Shown: positions 40,867 through 49,171 of the stretch, piece after piece
Layout: every line of letters begins with the position of its first letter
Position numbering within the stretch: position 1 is the stretch's first letter
The notes under the pieces: generated by a model
What the model saw: only the letters and a program-made list of their open reading frames with translations
Told to the model about the DNA's origin: nothing
Databases searched by the model: none
Position numbers and translations under genes: made by a program
Assembly (NCBI GenBank): GCA_052139675.1
Contig: JBKQWE010000014.1
Coordinates: 1 to 64,000, forward strand
Reading direction: 5' to 3'
Length of the DNA: 64,000 bases
Source: JBEKCB01 sp052139675
GTDB taxonomy: Bacteria; Planctomycetota; Brocadiia; CAIUPP01

Positions 40867-43065
40867 ATGACCAAAGGCAAAGCGCGCCGCAACGCTCGAT
40901 CTTCAGCCGATCGGAAATCGCCGACGGCTGATCGCGCGCCGGATTCCCTCGATCGCCCGTCAGGCCTCTTCCGGCCCCTGCCGGCCTGTGCGGCGATCGT
41001 CCTCGCCGGGCTGGCCGCTTACAGCAACAGCTTCCACGGGCCGTTCATCTTCGACGACGGCTATTTCGTCAATACCCAGAGCGCCATGAAGCTGTGGCCG
41101 ATCTGGCCGACGCTGGCCGGGTCCCGGCCGGTGGTCCAGGCGAGCCTGGCGCTCAACTATACGCTCGGCGGCCCCGGCGTAACGGGATACCACGTCTTCA
41201 ATCTGATCGTCCATCTCCTGGCGGCGCTGGCGCTGTTCGGGATCGTGCGCAGGACGCTGACGCTCCCGGCGCTCGCGGGCCGGTTCAGTGAACGGATCGC
41301 CGCGGCGCTGGGGTTCTGCGTCGCGCTGCTGTGGGCGGTCCATCCGCTCCAGACGGAGGCGGTGACGTACGTCATCCAGCGGATGGAGTCGCTGATGGCG
41401 CTGTTCTATCTCCTGACGCTGTATGGCGTCGTCCGCGCAGCGACCTCGCAGCGGCCGCGCGCGTGGCATGCGGCGGCGGTGGCGGCTTGCGCGCTGGGGA
41501 TGGGCTGCAAGGAAGTCATGGTCTCGGCGCCCGTCGTCGTGCTGCTCTACGACCGGTGCTTCATCGCCGGCTCGTTCCGCGAGGCGCTCAGGCGGCGATG
41601 GGGACTTTACGTGGGGCTGGCGGCGACGTGGGTCATCCTGGTCCGGTCGGTCCTCGAGGCCTTCGGCCCGCATGCGGCCGCGGCCGGCGCCGGGTTCGCA
41701 ATCCAGAGCGTTACGCCGCGGCTCTACGCGCAAAGCCAGTTCGGTGTCATCCTCCATTATCTGCGGCTGGCGTTCTGGCCGACCGGGTTGTGCCTGGACT
41801 ACTTCTGGCCGGTGGCGCGGGGCGCGCGGGAGATCGCTCCGGGCGCCGCCGTCGTCGGGATCCTGCTGGCGGCCACGCTCTGGGCGCTGGCGCGGCGGCC
41901 CGCCTTCGCTAAAGCTCCGGCGGGCAAGCCCGCCACACGGACGGCGGGCAAGCCCGCCACAGAGTCGGCGGGTAAGCTCGCCACAGAGACGGCGTGGACG
42001 CGGGCCTGGGGATTCGCCGGGGCGTTCTTCTTCCTGGTGCTGGCGCCGACATCGAGCATCATGCCGATCCAGGACCTGGCGTTCGAGCACCGGATGTACC
42101 TGCCGCTGGCGGCGGTCCTCGCGGCGGCGGTCGTCGCCGCATTCCTGCTCGCCCGACGGCTGGGACTCGGCGCGGGCGCGCTGCTGGTCCTCTGCGCCGC
42201 GGCGGCGGTCGCCCTGGGGATGGCGACGCACCGGCGCAATGCGGACTACCGGACGGCCCTCTCGATTTATGAGGACACGGTCGCCAAGCGCCCGGAGAAT
42301 CCGCGCGCCTGGCAGGGCCTGGGCTGGGAGAAGAACCTGGCGGGCGATTATGAGGGAGCGCTCCAGTGCCTCGACCGCGCGCTGAAATTGCCCGGGGATG
42401 AGGCCAATGCCCGCAGCGACCGCGGCGTGGTCTGCCAGAACCTGCATCGGTATGCGGAGGCGCTCAGCGACTTCAACAGGGCTATTGTGCTCAAGCCGAA
42501 CTTCGCCGACGCCTATGACAACCGCGCCAATTTGTACCTGGCCACGGGCCGGTTTCAACTCGCCGTGGACGACTGCGACTGCGCCATAGCGCTCGAGCCG
42601 GACAGCCCCAGGCCGTATAACAATCGCGGCCTGGCGCTGGACAGCACGGGCCGGTATGAGGAGGCGCTCCGCGATTACGGCCGGGCCCTGGCGCTGAACC
42701 CGAACCTCTACGAGGCCTGGTTCAACCGCGCGCTGGCCCTTGGCGCGCTGGGCCGGGACGAACTCGCCATCGGCGATTACAGCCGGTCCATCGCGCTGAA
42801 GCCGCAGTTCGCCGAGGGCTACCGCGCCCGCGCCCTGATTTACGCCAAGCTGAAGCGGCCCGCCGAGGCTCTGAAGGACTTCGACAGGGCCGTCGCGTTG
42901 AGGCCGGATTCCCCGGACGCCCTCTACAGCCGGGCGCTTTTCTATTTCCAGATAAAAGAATACGTCAAGGCCCGCGCCGACATGGAAGCGTGCGACAAGT
43001 TGCACGGCAGCGTGGCCCCGGAGTTCCGCAGAGCGGTCACGCAAGCGACCGCGCCGACGCAATAG
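40867..43065 (+). CDS. GT-C-like polytopic membrane protein with C-terminal TPR repeats, first of two
   Basis: 732 residues. About ten hydrophobic segments (35-460) begin with SNSFHGPFIFDDGYFVNTQS, an acidic DD motif in the first loop typical of GT-C/TMTC-type transferases. The C-terminal ~240 residues are TPR units (KPNFADAYDNRANLYLATGR and six similar). Residues 352-377 are an in-frame triplicate word repeat, GKPATRTA, GKPATESA and GKLATETA, in a loop. It may glycosylate secreted or surface proteins or lipids. The second gene starts 8 bp after its stop. Confidence 0.75.
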   Translation: MTKGKARRNARSSADRKSPTADRAPDSLDRPSGLFRPLPACAAIVLAGLAAYSNSFHGPFIFDDGYFVNTQSAMKLWPIWPTLAGSRPVVQASLALNYTLGGPGVTGYHVFNLIVHLLAALALFGIVRRTLTLPALAGRFSERIAAALGFCVALLWAVHPLQTEAVTYVIQRMESLMALFYLLTLYGVVRAATSQRPRAWHAAAVAACALGMGCKEVMVSAPVVVLLYDRCFIAGSFREALRRRWGLYVGLAATWVILVRSVLEAFGPHAAAAGAGFAIQSVTPRLYAQSQFGVILHYLRLAFWPTGLCLDYFWPVARGAREIAPGAAVVGILLAATLWALARRPAFAKAPAGKPATRTAGKPATESAGKLATETAWTRAWGFAGAFFFLVLAPTSSIMPIQDLAFEHRMYLPLAAVLAAAVVAAFLLARRLGLGAGALLVLCAAAAVALGMATHRRNADYRTALSIYEDTVAKRPENPRAWQGLGWEKNLAGDYEGALQCLDRALKLPGDEANARSDRGVVCQNLHRYAEALSDFNRAIVLKPNFADAYDNRANLYLATGRFQLAVDDCDCAIALEPDSPRPYNNRGLALDSTGRYEEALRDYGRALALNPNLYEAWFNRALALGALGRDELAIGDYSRSIALKPQFAEGYRARALIYAKLKRPAEALKDFDRAVALRPDSPDALYSRALFYFQIKEYVKARADMEACDKLHGSVAPEFRRAVTQATAPTQ

Positions 43066-43073
43066 GACGCGCT

Positions 43074-44774
43074 ATGCCTGTGCCCGATAGACGACCGGCG
43101 GCGCGGATGAGCAAGGCCCCGGAGCGCCCGAGCGCCGCGCGCCGATTCCTTCCGGCGGCGGTGATCCTCGCCGCGGCGCTGCTGGCCTACGCGCCGGTCC
43201 TCCGCGCCGGCTTCGTGTGGGACGATGGCGTCTTCCTGACCGACAACCCGCTCATCCACGCCTCCGACGGCCTCGGCCGTTTCTGGTTCACCACTCAGCA
43301 GATGGACTACATGCCGCTGACGTCCAGCCTGCTCTGGTTCGAGTGGCGCTTGTGGGGATCGAATGCGGCCGGCTACCACGTCGTCAACGTGCTGCTGCAC
43401 GCGGCGAGCGCGGTGCTGCTCTGGCGGGTGCTGCTGCGGCTGAAGGTCCCCGGCGCTTGGCTGGCGGGCATGCTCTTTGCGCTGCACCCGGTGGCGGTCC
43501 AGTCCGTGGCCTGGATCACCGAGCGCAAGAATACTCTGTCCATGGCGCTCTATCTGGCGAGCCTCCTGGCCTGGCTGCGCTTCGAGGACGGCGGTTCTCA
43601 CCACAACGGCGCGACGAAGATCACTCCGCACTCTACACTCCGCACTCCGCACTATTTGCTCTCTCTTGGCCTCTTCCTGCTTGCGCTGCTCGCGAAGACT
43701 TCAGTCGTCATGCTGCCGGTGGTCCTGTTGCTGCTGTCCTGGTGGCGGCGAGGAAAGTTGACAAGGCAGAACGTCCTCCGAACGGTCCCCTTCTTCGCCC
43801 TGTCGCTGGTCCTGGGATTGGTGACAATGTGGTTCCAGTGGCATCAGTGGAATCAGGGGCAGAACGTCGTCGTGCGCCAAATGCCGAGCCCGGACGCCGC
43901 ATCGCGCGTCGCCGCCGCCGGCTGCATCGTGTGGTTCTACCTCTGCAAGCTCCTGCTGCCCGCGCGACTTTGCGCCATCTACCCGAACTGGCCGGCGGTG
44001 GGATCGAGCGCTCTGTCTTTCCTCCCGGTCCTGCTGCTCGCGGCGGCGACGGCGCTCCTCTGGGCCTGGCGCAAGCGCTGGGGCGCCGGGCCGCTGGTCG
44101 CGTGGGCTTACTTTCTGGTCTCGCTCCTGCCGGTGCTCGGGTTCGTGCACATGTCGTTCATGTCGCTCATGTCGTCCATGGTCGCGGACCATCTCCAGTA
44201 CACGGCCATGCCGGGGATCCTGGCGCTGGCGGCGGCGCTCCTGGCGCGGGCGGCAGGCGGGCGCGCCGGCACTTTGGCGGCGGTAATCGCGGCGATCTGC
44301 CTCGCGGCGATGGGGCTGCTCACGTTCCAGCGCGCCGGCGTCTTCACCAGCGGCCGGCGACTCTGGGCGGACAGCGTCGCGAAGAACCCGCGCTCGGCCG
44401 TGGCCTGGTATGCCCTGGGAACGGTGCGCCTGGAAGACCGCGACCTGCCCGAAGCGATCCGCTGCTTCAACGAGTCGCTGACACTGAACCCCGAGTACGT
44501 CATGGCCTACGACAACCGCGGCGTCGCCTGCTATTATACCGGCAAGTACCAGGAGGCCATCCGCGATTTCGGGCACGCGATTGCGCTCAAGCCCGACGAC
44601 GCCGACGCGTACAACAACCGGGCCATCGCCGATTTCGCGGTGAAGGACTACCCGCGCGCCCTGTCCGACGTGAGCGTCGCCCAGCGCCTGGGCGCGCATC
44701 CGCCCGAAAACTTCCTCCGCGACCTGGCCGCAGCCGCCGGCCGCCCGAGCCCCGCGCCTTCGCCGCCGCCGTGA
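43074..44774 (+). CDS. GT-C-like polytopic membrane protein with TPR repeats, second of two
   Basis: 566 residues from the ATG at 43074. Homologous to the upstream gene: YAPVLRAGFVWDDGVFLTDN places an acidic DD motif in the first loop, ALHPVAVQSVAWITERKNTL matches the conserved second-loop region (AVHPLQTEAVTYVIQRMESL upstream), and three TPR units end the protein (LNPEYVMAYDNRGVACYYTG). Residues about 181-195 (KITPHSTLRTPHYL) read in frame through a CTCCGCACTCCGCACT word repeat. Tandem duplication with shortened TPR part. Likely acts with its partner on one pathway. Confidence 0.75.
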   Translation: MPVPDRRPAARMSKAPERPSAARRFLPAAVILAAALLAYAPVLRAGFVWDDGVFLTDNPLIHASDGLGRFWFTTQQMDYMPLTSSLLWFEWRLWGSNAAGYHVVNVLLHAASAVLLWRVLLRLKVPGAWLAGMLFALHPVAVQSVAWITERKNTLSMALYLASLLAWLRFEDGGSHHNGATKITPHSTLRTPHYLLSLGLFLLALLAKTSVVMLPVVLLLLSWWRRGKLTRQNVLRTVPFFALSLVLGLVTMWFQWHQWNQGQNVVVRQMPSPDAASRVAAAGCIVWFYLCKLLLPARLCAIYPNWPAVGSSALSFLPVLLLAAATALLWAWRKRWGAGPLVAWAYFLVSLLPVLGFVHMSFMSLMSSMVADHLQYTAMPGILALAAALLARAAGGRAGTLAAVIAAICLAAMGLLTFQRAGVFTSGRRLWADSVAKNPRSAVAWYALGTVRLEDRDLPEAIRCFNESLTLNPEYVMAYDNRGVACYYTGKYQEAIRDFGHAIALKPDDADAYNNRAIADFAVKDYPRALSDVSVAQRLGAHPPENFLRDLAAAAGRPSPAPSPPP

Positions 44775-44860
44775 ACCGCGCCGATGCGCAAGCTCAGGCT
44801 GCTTGCCGGAAGCAGCTTCCCCGGTCAAAATGTGACGGCGGGCGCCTGGCCATTTCGTAC

Positions 44861-44925
44861 CTGTGGAGAACCGTTCAGGCTCCTCTTTCCAGTCAGGCGC
44901 GCGAGAGGCGCGCGTTGACGTATCG
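44861..44925. repeat. 65-bp dispersed repeat family B, copy 2
   Basis: Aligns with 53213-53277 over 65 bp with most bases identical, and with 22371-22435 less closely. It lies 86 bp after the second TPR gene and just before a promoter. Confidence 0.7.
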
Positions 44926-44949
44926 GGTCCAGAACAGCCGAAGAGGGAA

Positions 44950-44977
44950 TTGACACCGGACAATTCGAGAGTACACT
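44950..44977 (+). promoter_or_regulatory. Promoter of the FGE-like gene
   Basis: TTGACA 44950-44955, 16-bp spacer, TACACT 44972-44977. About 60 bp precede the start at 45041. The spacer is unrelated to the shared-family promoters. Confidence 0.6.
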
Positions 44978-45040
44978 TTCCTGTTTGCAACGCGATTGTC
45001 CTTTGGCGGACAGTCCCATGGTAATCGCGGCTTGTGAGGG

Positions 45041-46279
45041 ATGAACGTGCCGGCGAAGGCCTGTGGTTGGACGCTGGTTCTCGCGGCGCTCGGCTGTGTC
45101 GTTTGGGCGCGAATCGCTGCCGCGGCGGACCCGCCGCCGGCCGGCCGTGAGGTCACGCTCAAGGGCAGCCTGGTCTGCAACGGCGCCTGTATCGCCGATC
45201 CCAGGCCCGATGATCATCTCCTGGTCCTCTACGCCATTGACGGCACGCCGGAAGTCCGCGCCGAGGTGGAGAAAATCATGGCCGAATTTTACCCGGAGAA
45301 GGGCCTCGACGCCGCTGCCGCTCAAGAGCTGATGGACCAATTCACCGCCCGGCTGAAGTACTACATTCCTCGCGACAGCCCCGCCCTGAAGGACGACAAG
45401 AACCGGCCGCCGAACCATTACTGCATGCCCGCCACGGCCAGCGCCGTGACCGGCGTCGTCGCCCTGAAGGACGGCAAGCGGTGGCTCACCGCCGCCCGGA
45501 TCGAGCCGGCCCGCTTGAAGTATCCGGGCAGAATGCTCGCGCCGGATGTTCCCTTCGTCCGGCCCGGCCGCGAGCCGCTGATCCTCCAGGTCGCCGGCCG
45601 GCTGACGCTGAAGTGCGTGTGCATCCCGCCCGGGAAATTCCTGATGGGCACGCCGTTCTATATGTGGCCGTATTTCGTGGAAGAGTATCCGCACGCCGTG
45701 ACGCTGACGCGCCCGTTCTACATGGCTGAAATCCCCGTCACGCAGGAAATGTACCAGGCGGTCATGGGCGTCAATCCCAGCACGGTCAAGGACCCGCAGC
45801 TTCCGGTTCAGGATCCGCGTTTCGCCGACATCGAGGAATTCTGCAGGCGGCTCTCGGAGAGAAACGCGCGGAAGGTCCGCCTGCCGACCGACGCCGAATG
45901 GGAATACGCCGCCCGCGTCGGCACATCCAACCCGGGCTTCCAGGAGAAGTACAAGGACCAGTTCAGCGGCGACGGCAGCGGTTTCAAGGCGCCGCTGACG
46001 GTGAAATCGCGGCAGCCGAACGCCTGGGGGCTGTACGACATGCCGAGTTGCTGGTGGGAAATCACCGGCGACCGCGGCATGTACAACGCGCGCCACGGCG
46101 AAACGGACCCGTATTACCCGCCGTCCGCCGGCGGCGCCGCCGAAGTCCAGCGCAGCGGCCGGGGCATTCTCCAGCCGCAATGGTCCATCGGCACGCATGA
46201 GTTCATTACGGAGAAGGGCTACGCCGGCCAGAAATTCCGCGTCGTCGTCGAAGCCGAGCCCGCGGCCTCGCCGCGTTGA
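45041..46279 (+). CDS. Secreted formylglycine-generating-enzyme-like protein lacking catalytic cysteines
   Basis: 412 residues; signal peptide to about residue 28 (AARIAAAADPP). An N-terminal ~150-residue part of unknown type (CNGACIADPRPDDHLLVLYA) precedes an FGE-sulfatase domain: FLMGTPFYMWPYF, RPFYMAEIPVTQEMYQAVMG, RLPTDAEWEYAARVG, NAWGLYDM and W-W-E. The usual final RGGSW...C...R segment reads VQRSGRGILQPQWSIGTHEF and holds no cysteine, so sulfatase activation is unlikely. It probably acts as a binding or structural domain, as do many bacterial secreted FGE-like proteins. Confidence 0.8.
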   Translation: MNVPAKACGWTLVLAALGCVVWARIAAAADPPPAGREVTLKGSLVCNGACIADPRPDDHLLVLYAIDGTPEVRAEVEKIMAEFYPEKGLDAAAAQELMDQFTARLKYYIPRDSPALKDDKNRPPNHYCMPATASAVTGVVALKDGKRWLTAARIEPARLKYPGRMLAPDVPFVRPGREPLILQVAGRLTLKCVCIPPGKFLMGTPFYMWPYFVEEYPHAVTLTRPFYMAEIPVTQEMYQAVMGVNPSTVKDPQLPVQDPRFADIEEFCRRLSERNARKVRLPTDAEWEYAARVGTSNPGFQEKYKDQFSGDGSGFKAPLTVKSRQPNAWGLYDMPSCWWEITGDRGMYNARHGETDPYYPPSAGGAAEVQRSGRGILQPQWSIGTHEFITEKGYAGQKFRVVVEAEPAASPR

Positions 46280-46532
46280 TCGGCGATCCAATAGGAATGA
46301 TATAACTGGTATTGCGTCCCCGGCAACCATCGTACCAACCCTAGGCGCAGCGTGGAATTCCGGCAGAGTTCCGGTGTTTTCGCGACGGGGAAAACGTTTG
46401 CCCATCTCTCGGTGTTTCAGGGTAGAATGATCCGTCATATTGTGAATTACCAGCGCATTCACCAGTTCAACGGCGTCAATGCGCTTAACGGCTATCCCGA
46501 GTTGGATATCCGCAGTCCGATGGAGATGGGCT

Positions 46533-46715
46533 ATGGCGACCAGGACGAAATCGTTTGACTGTGTCGAGATGAAAGACCGCATCCAGGCGCAGTTGCTGGC
46601 GGAGTATGAGGCGTCCAAGGATAAGTGCCCCTCGTTCGTTGAGTTCCTGAGAAGCCGGAATGACCAGAACGAATGGGTGCGAAAAGCGCGCGCGAAGTTC
46701 CGCCTGGGGAAATAG
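46533..46715 (+). CDS. 60-residue helical protein, possible antitoxin-like
   Basis: From the ATG at 46533 with GGAG 7 nt upstream: starts MATRTKSFDCVEMKDRIQ and continues as a single charged helical protein ending WVRKARAKFRLGK. Small proteins with the FDCVEMK opening occur beside toxin-antitoxin type genes in many bacteria, but no toxin is recognisable nearby (the preceding 43-codon frame, 46427-46558, is not convincing). I assign only a small protein of unknown function. Confidence 0.5.
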   Translation: MATRTKSFDCVEMKDRIQAQLLAEYEASKDKCPSFVEFLRSRNDQNEWVRKARAKFRLGK

Positions 46716-46995
46716 GCTGCCTTTACTCGTCAAGAGAGCATTCCGGAGAGTTTCCCACGGCATAAGCAGAAGGTCGTCCGCCCACAAGAGCCGCGCGCCT
46801 CATTCAGCATTCTAAGACCGCCTTCCTGAACTCCGACGTCCCTGGCTGACCGGCCGTCAATCTTCCGTCAGCGCCGCTCACGAAGCGGCGCCGATGGCTT
46901 GACCGGAGCCTCGCGAGCGTGATAGAAGCTTAGTCTCATGCCCGAAGGGGCTTTCCCTCCGGACGGTCCGGCGGGAATTCGGCTTTGATCGGTTC

Positions 46996-49110
46996 GTGAC
47001 CGGCGTGGCGGAAAAACCTCCTTACAAACGAATTGACCTCGGGCAACTCGACGAGATCCAGCAGGCGGAGCGCCCGACGCTGCGCATCCGCTGGTGGATC
47101 GTGCTGCCGCTGGCGGTGCTCCTCTCCGCCGCGCAGGCGGCGCTGAACCTCCACCTGGAGAACCGCCCCACCGGTGTCACCCTGATCGCCACGCAGATCT
47201 CGGTCATCGCTTTCGCCTTCCTGATCCTGCTCTCCCTGGGCTTGAACCCGCTGCTGCGGGTGACGCGCCTGATGGAGCCGTTCAACCGCGGCGAGATGAT
47301 GACGCTGTACGCGGCGCTCTGCGTTTCGGCGGGTATCAGCTCCTATGGCCTGGTGGATCAGCTCGTGCCGCTGATCGCCACCCCGTTCAACCCCGAGTAC
47401 GCCACGGCGCAGAGCGGCTGGACGAAGGACCTGACGCCGTACCTGAACAAGGCGCTCTACATCACGGACATGACGCGCATCCAGGAGTACCGGCAGGGCT
47501 TCCCCTCGACCGAAGGCCTCTGGCGGAAGGTCCCGTGGGCATTATGGGCCAAGCCGCTCGCGCTCTGGATGATTTTCGTCTTCGCCATCTATGGCGTCTT
47601 CTACGGCCTGGCGACGCTGTTGTTCGACACCTGGGCGCGGCGGGAGAAGCTGATCTTTCCCTTGGCGCGGCTGCCCGAGGACTTGATGAGCGACGAAAAC
47701 GCCCCCGGCGGCACGGTTTCCTCCACCCTGCGCAGCGGCCTGTTCTGGCTCGGGTTCCTTTTCGTCGCGATGCTGCTCAGCTACAATGCCTGCTGCCAGG
47801 CCGGCTGGCTCCGCGGCCTGACCCCGCTGACGCTCGGCCTCGACCAATCCAAGCTTCAGGACATGCTCTCCAACTCCGTTTTCAGGGGCATCGCCGACGA
47901 ACTGGGCGGCGGGATGTACAGGGTCCGCATCCTGGTCATCTTTACGGCGATCGGGATCGGCTTCCTGATCCCGCTGGAGATCTCCGCGAGCATCTGGATC
48001 TATTACGTGGTCAGCGTCGTCCTTTTTCTGCTGGCGATGTGGACGGCCGCGGGGGCGACGATCCGGTCCTTCCCGAGCGACTGGCTCTGGGAGAACAACT
48101 TCGTCACCGCCCTGGGAGCCGGCGGGCTGCTGGCCTATTCGGCGGCGGCGCTGGTCAAGCTGGCGGCCGAACGCGCGAGCGCCATCCGGCAGACGGCCGC
48201 CGCGCAGGGCCGGCGCCTGAGCGCGGCGCGATGGGCCGTAGAGCTGCCGGCGAGCCTGGGCTGGGGCGGCCTGATCTTCGCGGCCTCGTGCGCGGTGGCG
48301 ATCGGCTGGCTGGCCTGGTGCCACGTCTCCTGGTACTGGGGCGCCGGCTTCATGGCGGTGATCGTGCTGGTCACCGTCGGGCTGACCCGCGTCGTGGCGG
48401 AAGGCGGCATCTACTGGTTCCAGATCCACACCGGCCCGTTCCACATGGTCAAGACTTTCGGCCTGACGGAGTCGGTGCCCAAGGCGGCGCTGTCGCCGCT
48501 CATGCCGCTTTACTCGGTGCTGTTCACCGACATCAAGGCGTTCATGGCGCCCTCGGTGATGAACAGCTTCAAGATGCAGGAGGAGACGCGCGCCGCGCGC
48601 CGATGGTTCCACGCCAGCGTCATCGCCGCGATCGTGGTGACGGTCGCCGTGTCGTTCGCCGCGCTTCTCTATATCGTGTACAGCGTGGGGGCGAACCGCT
48701 GCAGCGAGTGGTTCTTCAAGCTCGGGCCGCAGAGCCTGCTCGACAGCACCCAACTGCTCGTCAGCGGCGGCGCGGCCGGCGCGCAGCCCTACAACTGGAT
48801 CTACTACCTCATCGGCGCCGGCTGGGTGCTCCTGAGCATTGGAATGCGGCGCAAGTTCTTCTGGTGGCTGCACCCGATCGGCTTCGCGATGATGGCCAAC
48901 GCGCTGATCCCGGCGCTCTCGTTTTCCTTCTTCATCGGGTGGTGCTGCAAGAAACTGGCGGTCCGGTACGGCGGGCGGCATATGTTCGCCAGGCTGCGCC
49001 CGGCTTTCATCGGACTGATTTTCGGCGAGCTGATGGCCTGTTTCGTCTGGTCGGTGGTCGCTTCGACCTTTGCGCTGAACAAGGTGTCCATAGACCTCGA
49101 CCGATTCTGA
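46996..49110 (+). CDS. Large polytopic membrane protein (DUF6785-like)
   Basis: 704 residues from a GTG at 46996. About fourteen hydrophobic segments. The first cytoplasmic part PYKRIDLGQLDEIQQAERP and conserved stretches MMTLYAALCVSAGISSYGLV, LPEDLMSDENAPGG and VVAEGGIYWFQIHTGPFHMV place it with the large uncharacterised DUF6785-type proteins of planctomycetes and relatives, distantly like oligopeptide transporters. Transport is inferred. It is flanked by a convergent secreted hydrolase. Confidence 0.7.
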   Translation: MTGVAEKPPYKRIDLGQLDEIQQAERPTLRIRWWIVLPLAVLLSAAQAALNLHLENRPTGVTLIATQISVIAFAFLILLSLGLNPLLRVTRLMEPFNRGEMMTLYAALCVSAGISSYGLVDQLVPLIATPFNPEYATAQSGWTKDLTPYLNKALYITDMTRIQEYRQGFPSTEGLWRKVPWALWAKPLALWMIFVFAIYGVFYGLATLLFDTWARREKLIFPLARLPEDLMSDENAPGGTVSSTLRSGLFWLGFLFVAMLLSYNACCQAGWLRGLTPLTLGLDQSKLQDMLSNSVFRGIADELGGGMYRVRILVIFTAIGIGFLIPLEISASIWIYYVVSVVLFLLAMWTAAGATIRSFPSDWLWENNFVTALGAGGLLAYSAAALVKLAAERASAIRQTAAAQGRRLSAARWAVELPASLGWGGLIFAASCAVAIGWLAWCHVSWYWGAGFMAVIVLVTVGLTRVVAEGGIYWFQIHTGPFHMVKTFGLTESVPKAALSPLMPLYSVLFTDIKAFMAPSVMNSFKMQEETRAARRWFHASVIAAIVVTVAVSFAALLYIVYSVGANRCSEWFFKLGPQSLLDSTQLLVSGGAAGAQPYNWIYYLIGAGWVLLSIGMRRKFFWWLHPIGFAMMANALIPALSFSFFIGWCCKKLAVRYGGRHMFARLRPAFIGLIFGELMACFVWSVVASTFALNKVSIDLDRF

Positions 49111-49171
49111 GCGGCCTCCTCTGCCGGAGCTTCCGCTGTGGGCTGGAATGGCGCGCCTTCGGGCTGACGAC

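Noticed and set aside
45041..46279. Calling this a sulfatase-modifying enzyme
   Set aside because: The catalytic cysteines are absent, so only the fold is claimed.
46427..46558. 43-codon frame upstream of the 60-residue gene as a toxin partner
   Set aside because: No ribosome site, no toxin motif, and it overlaps the next gene by 26 bp.
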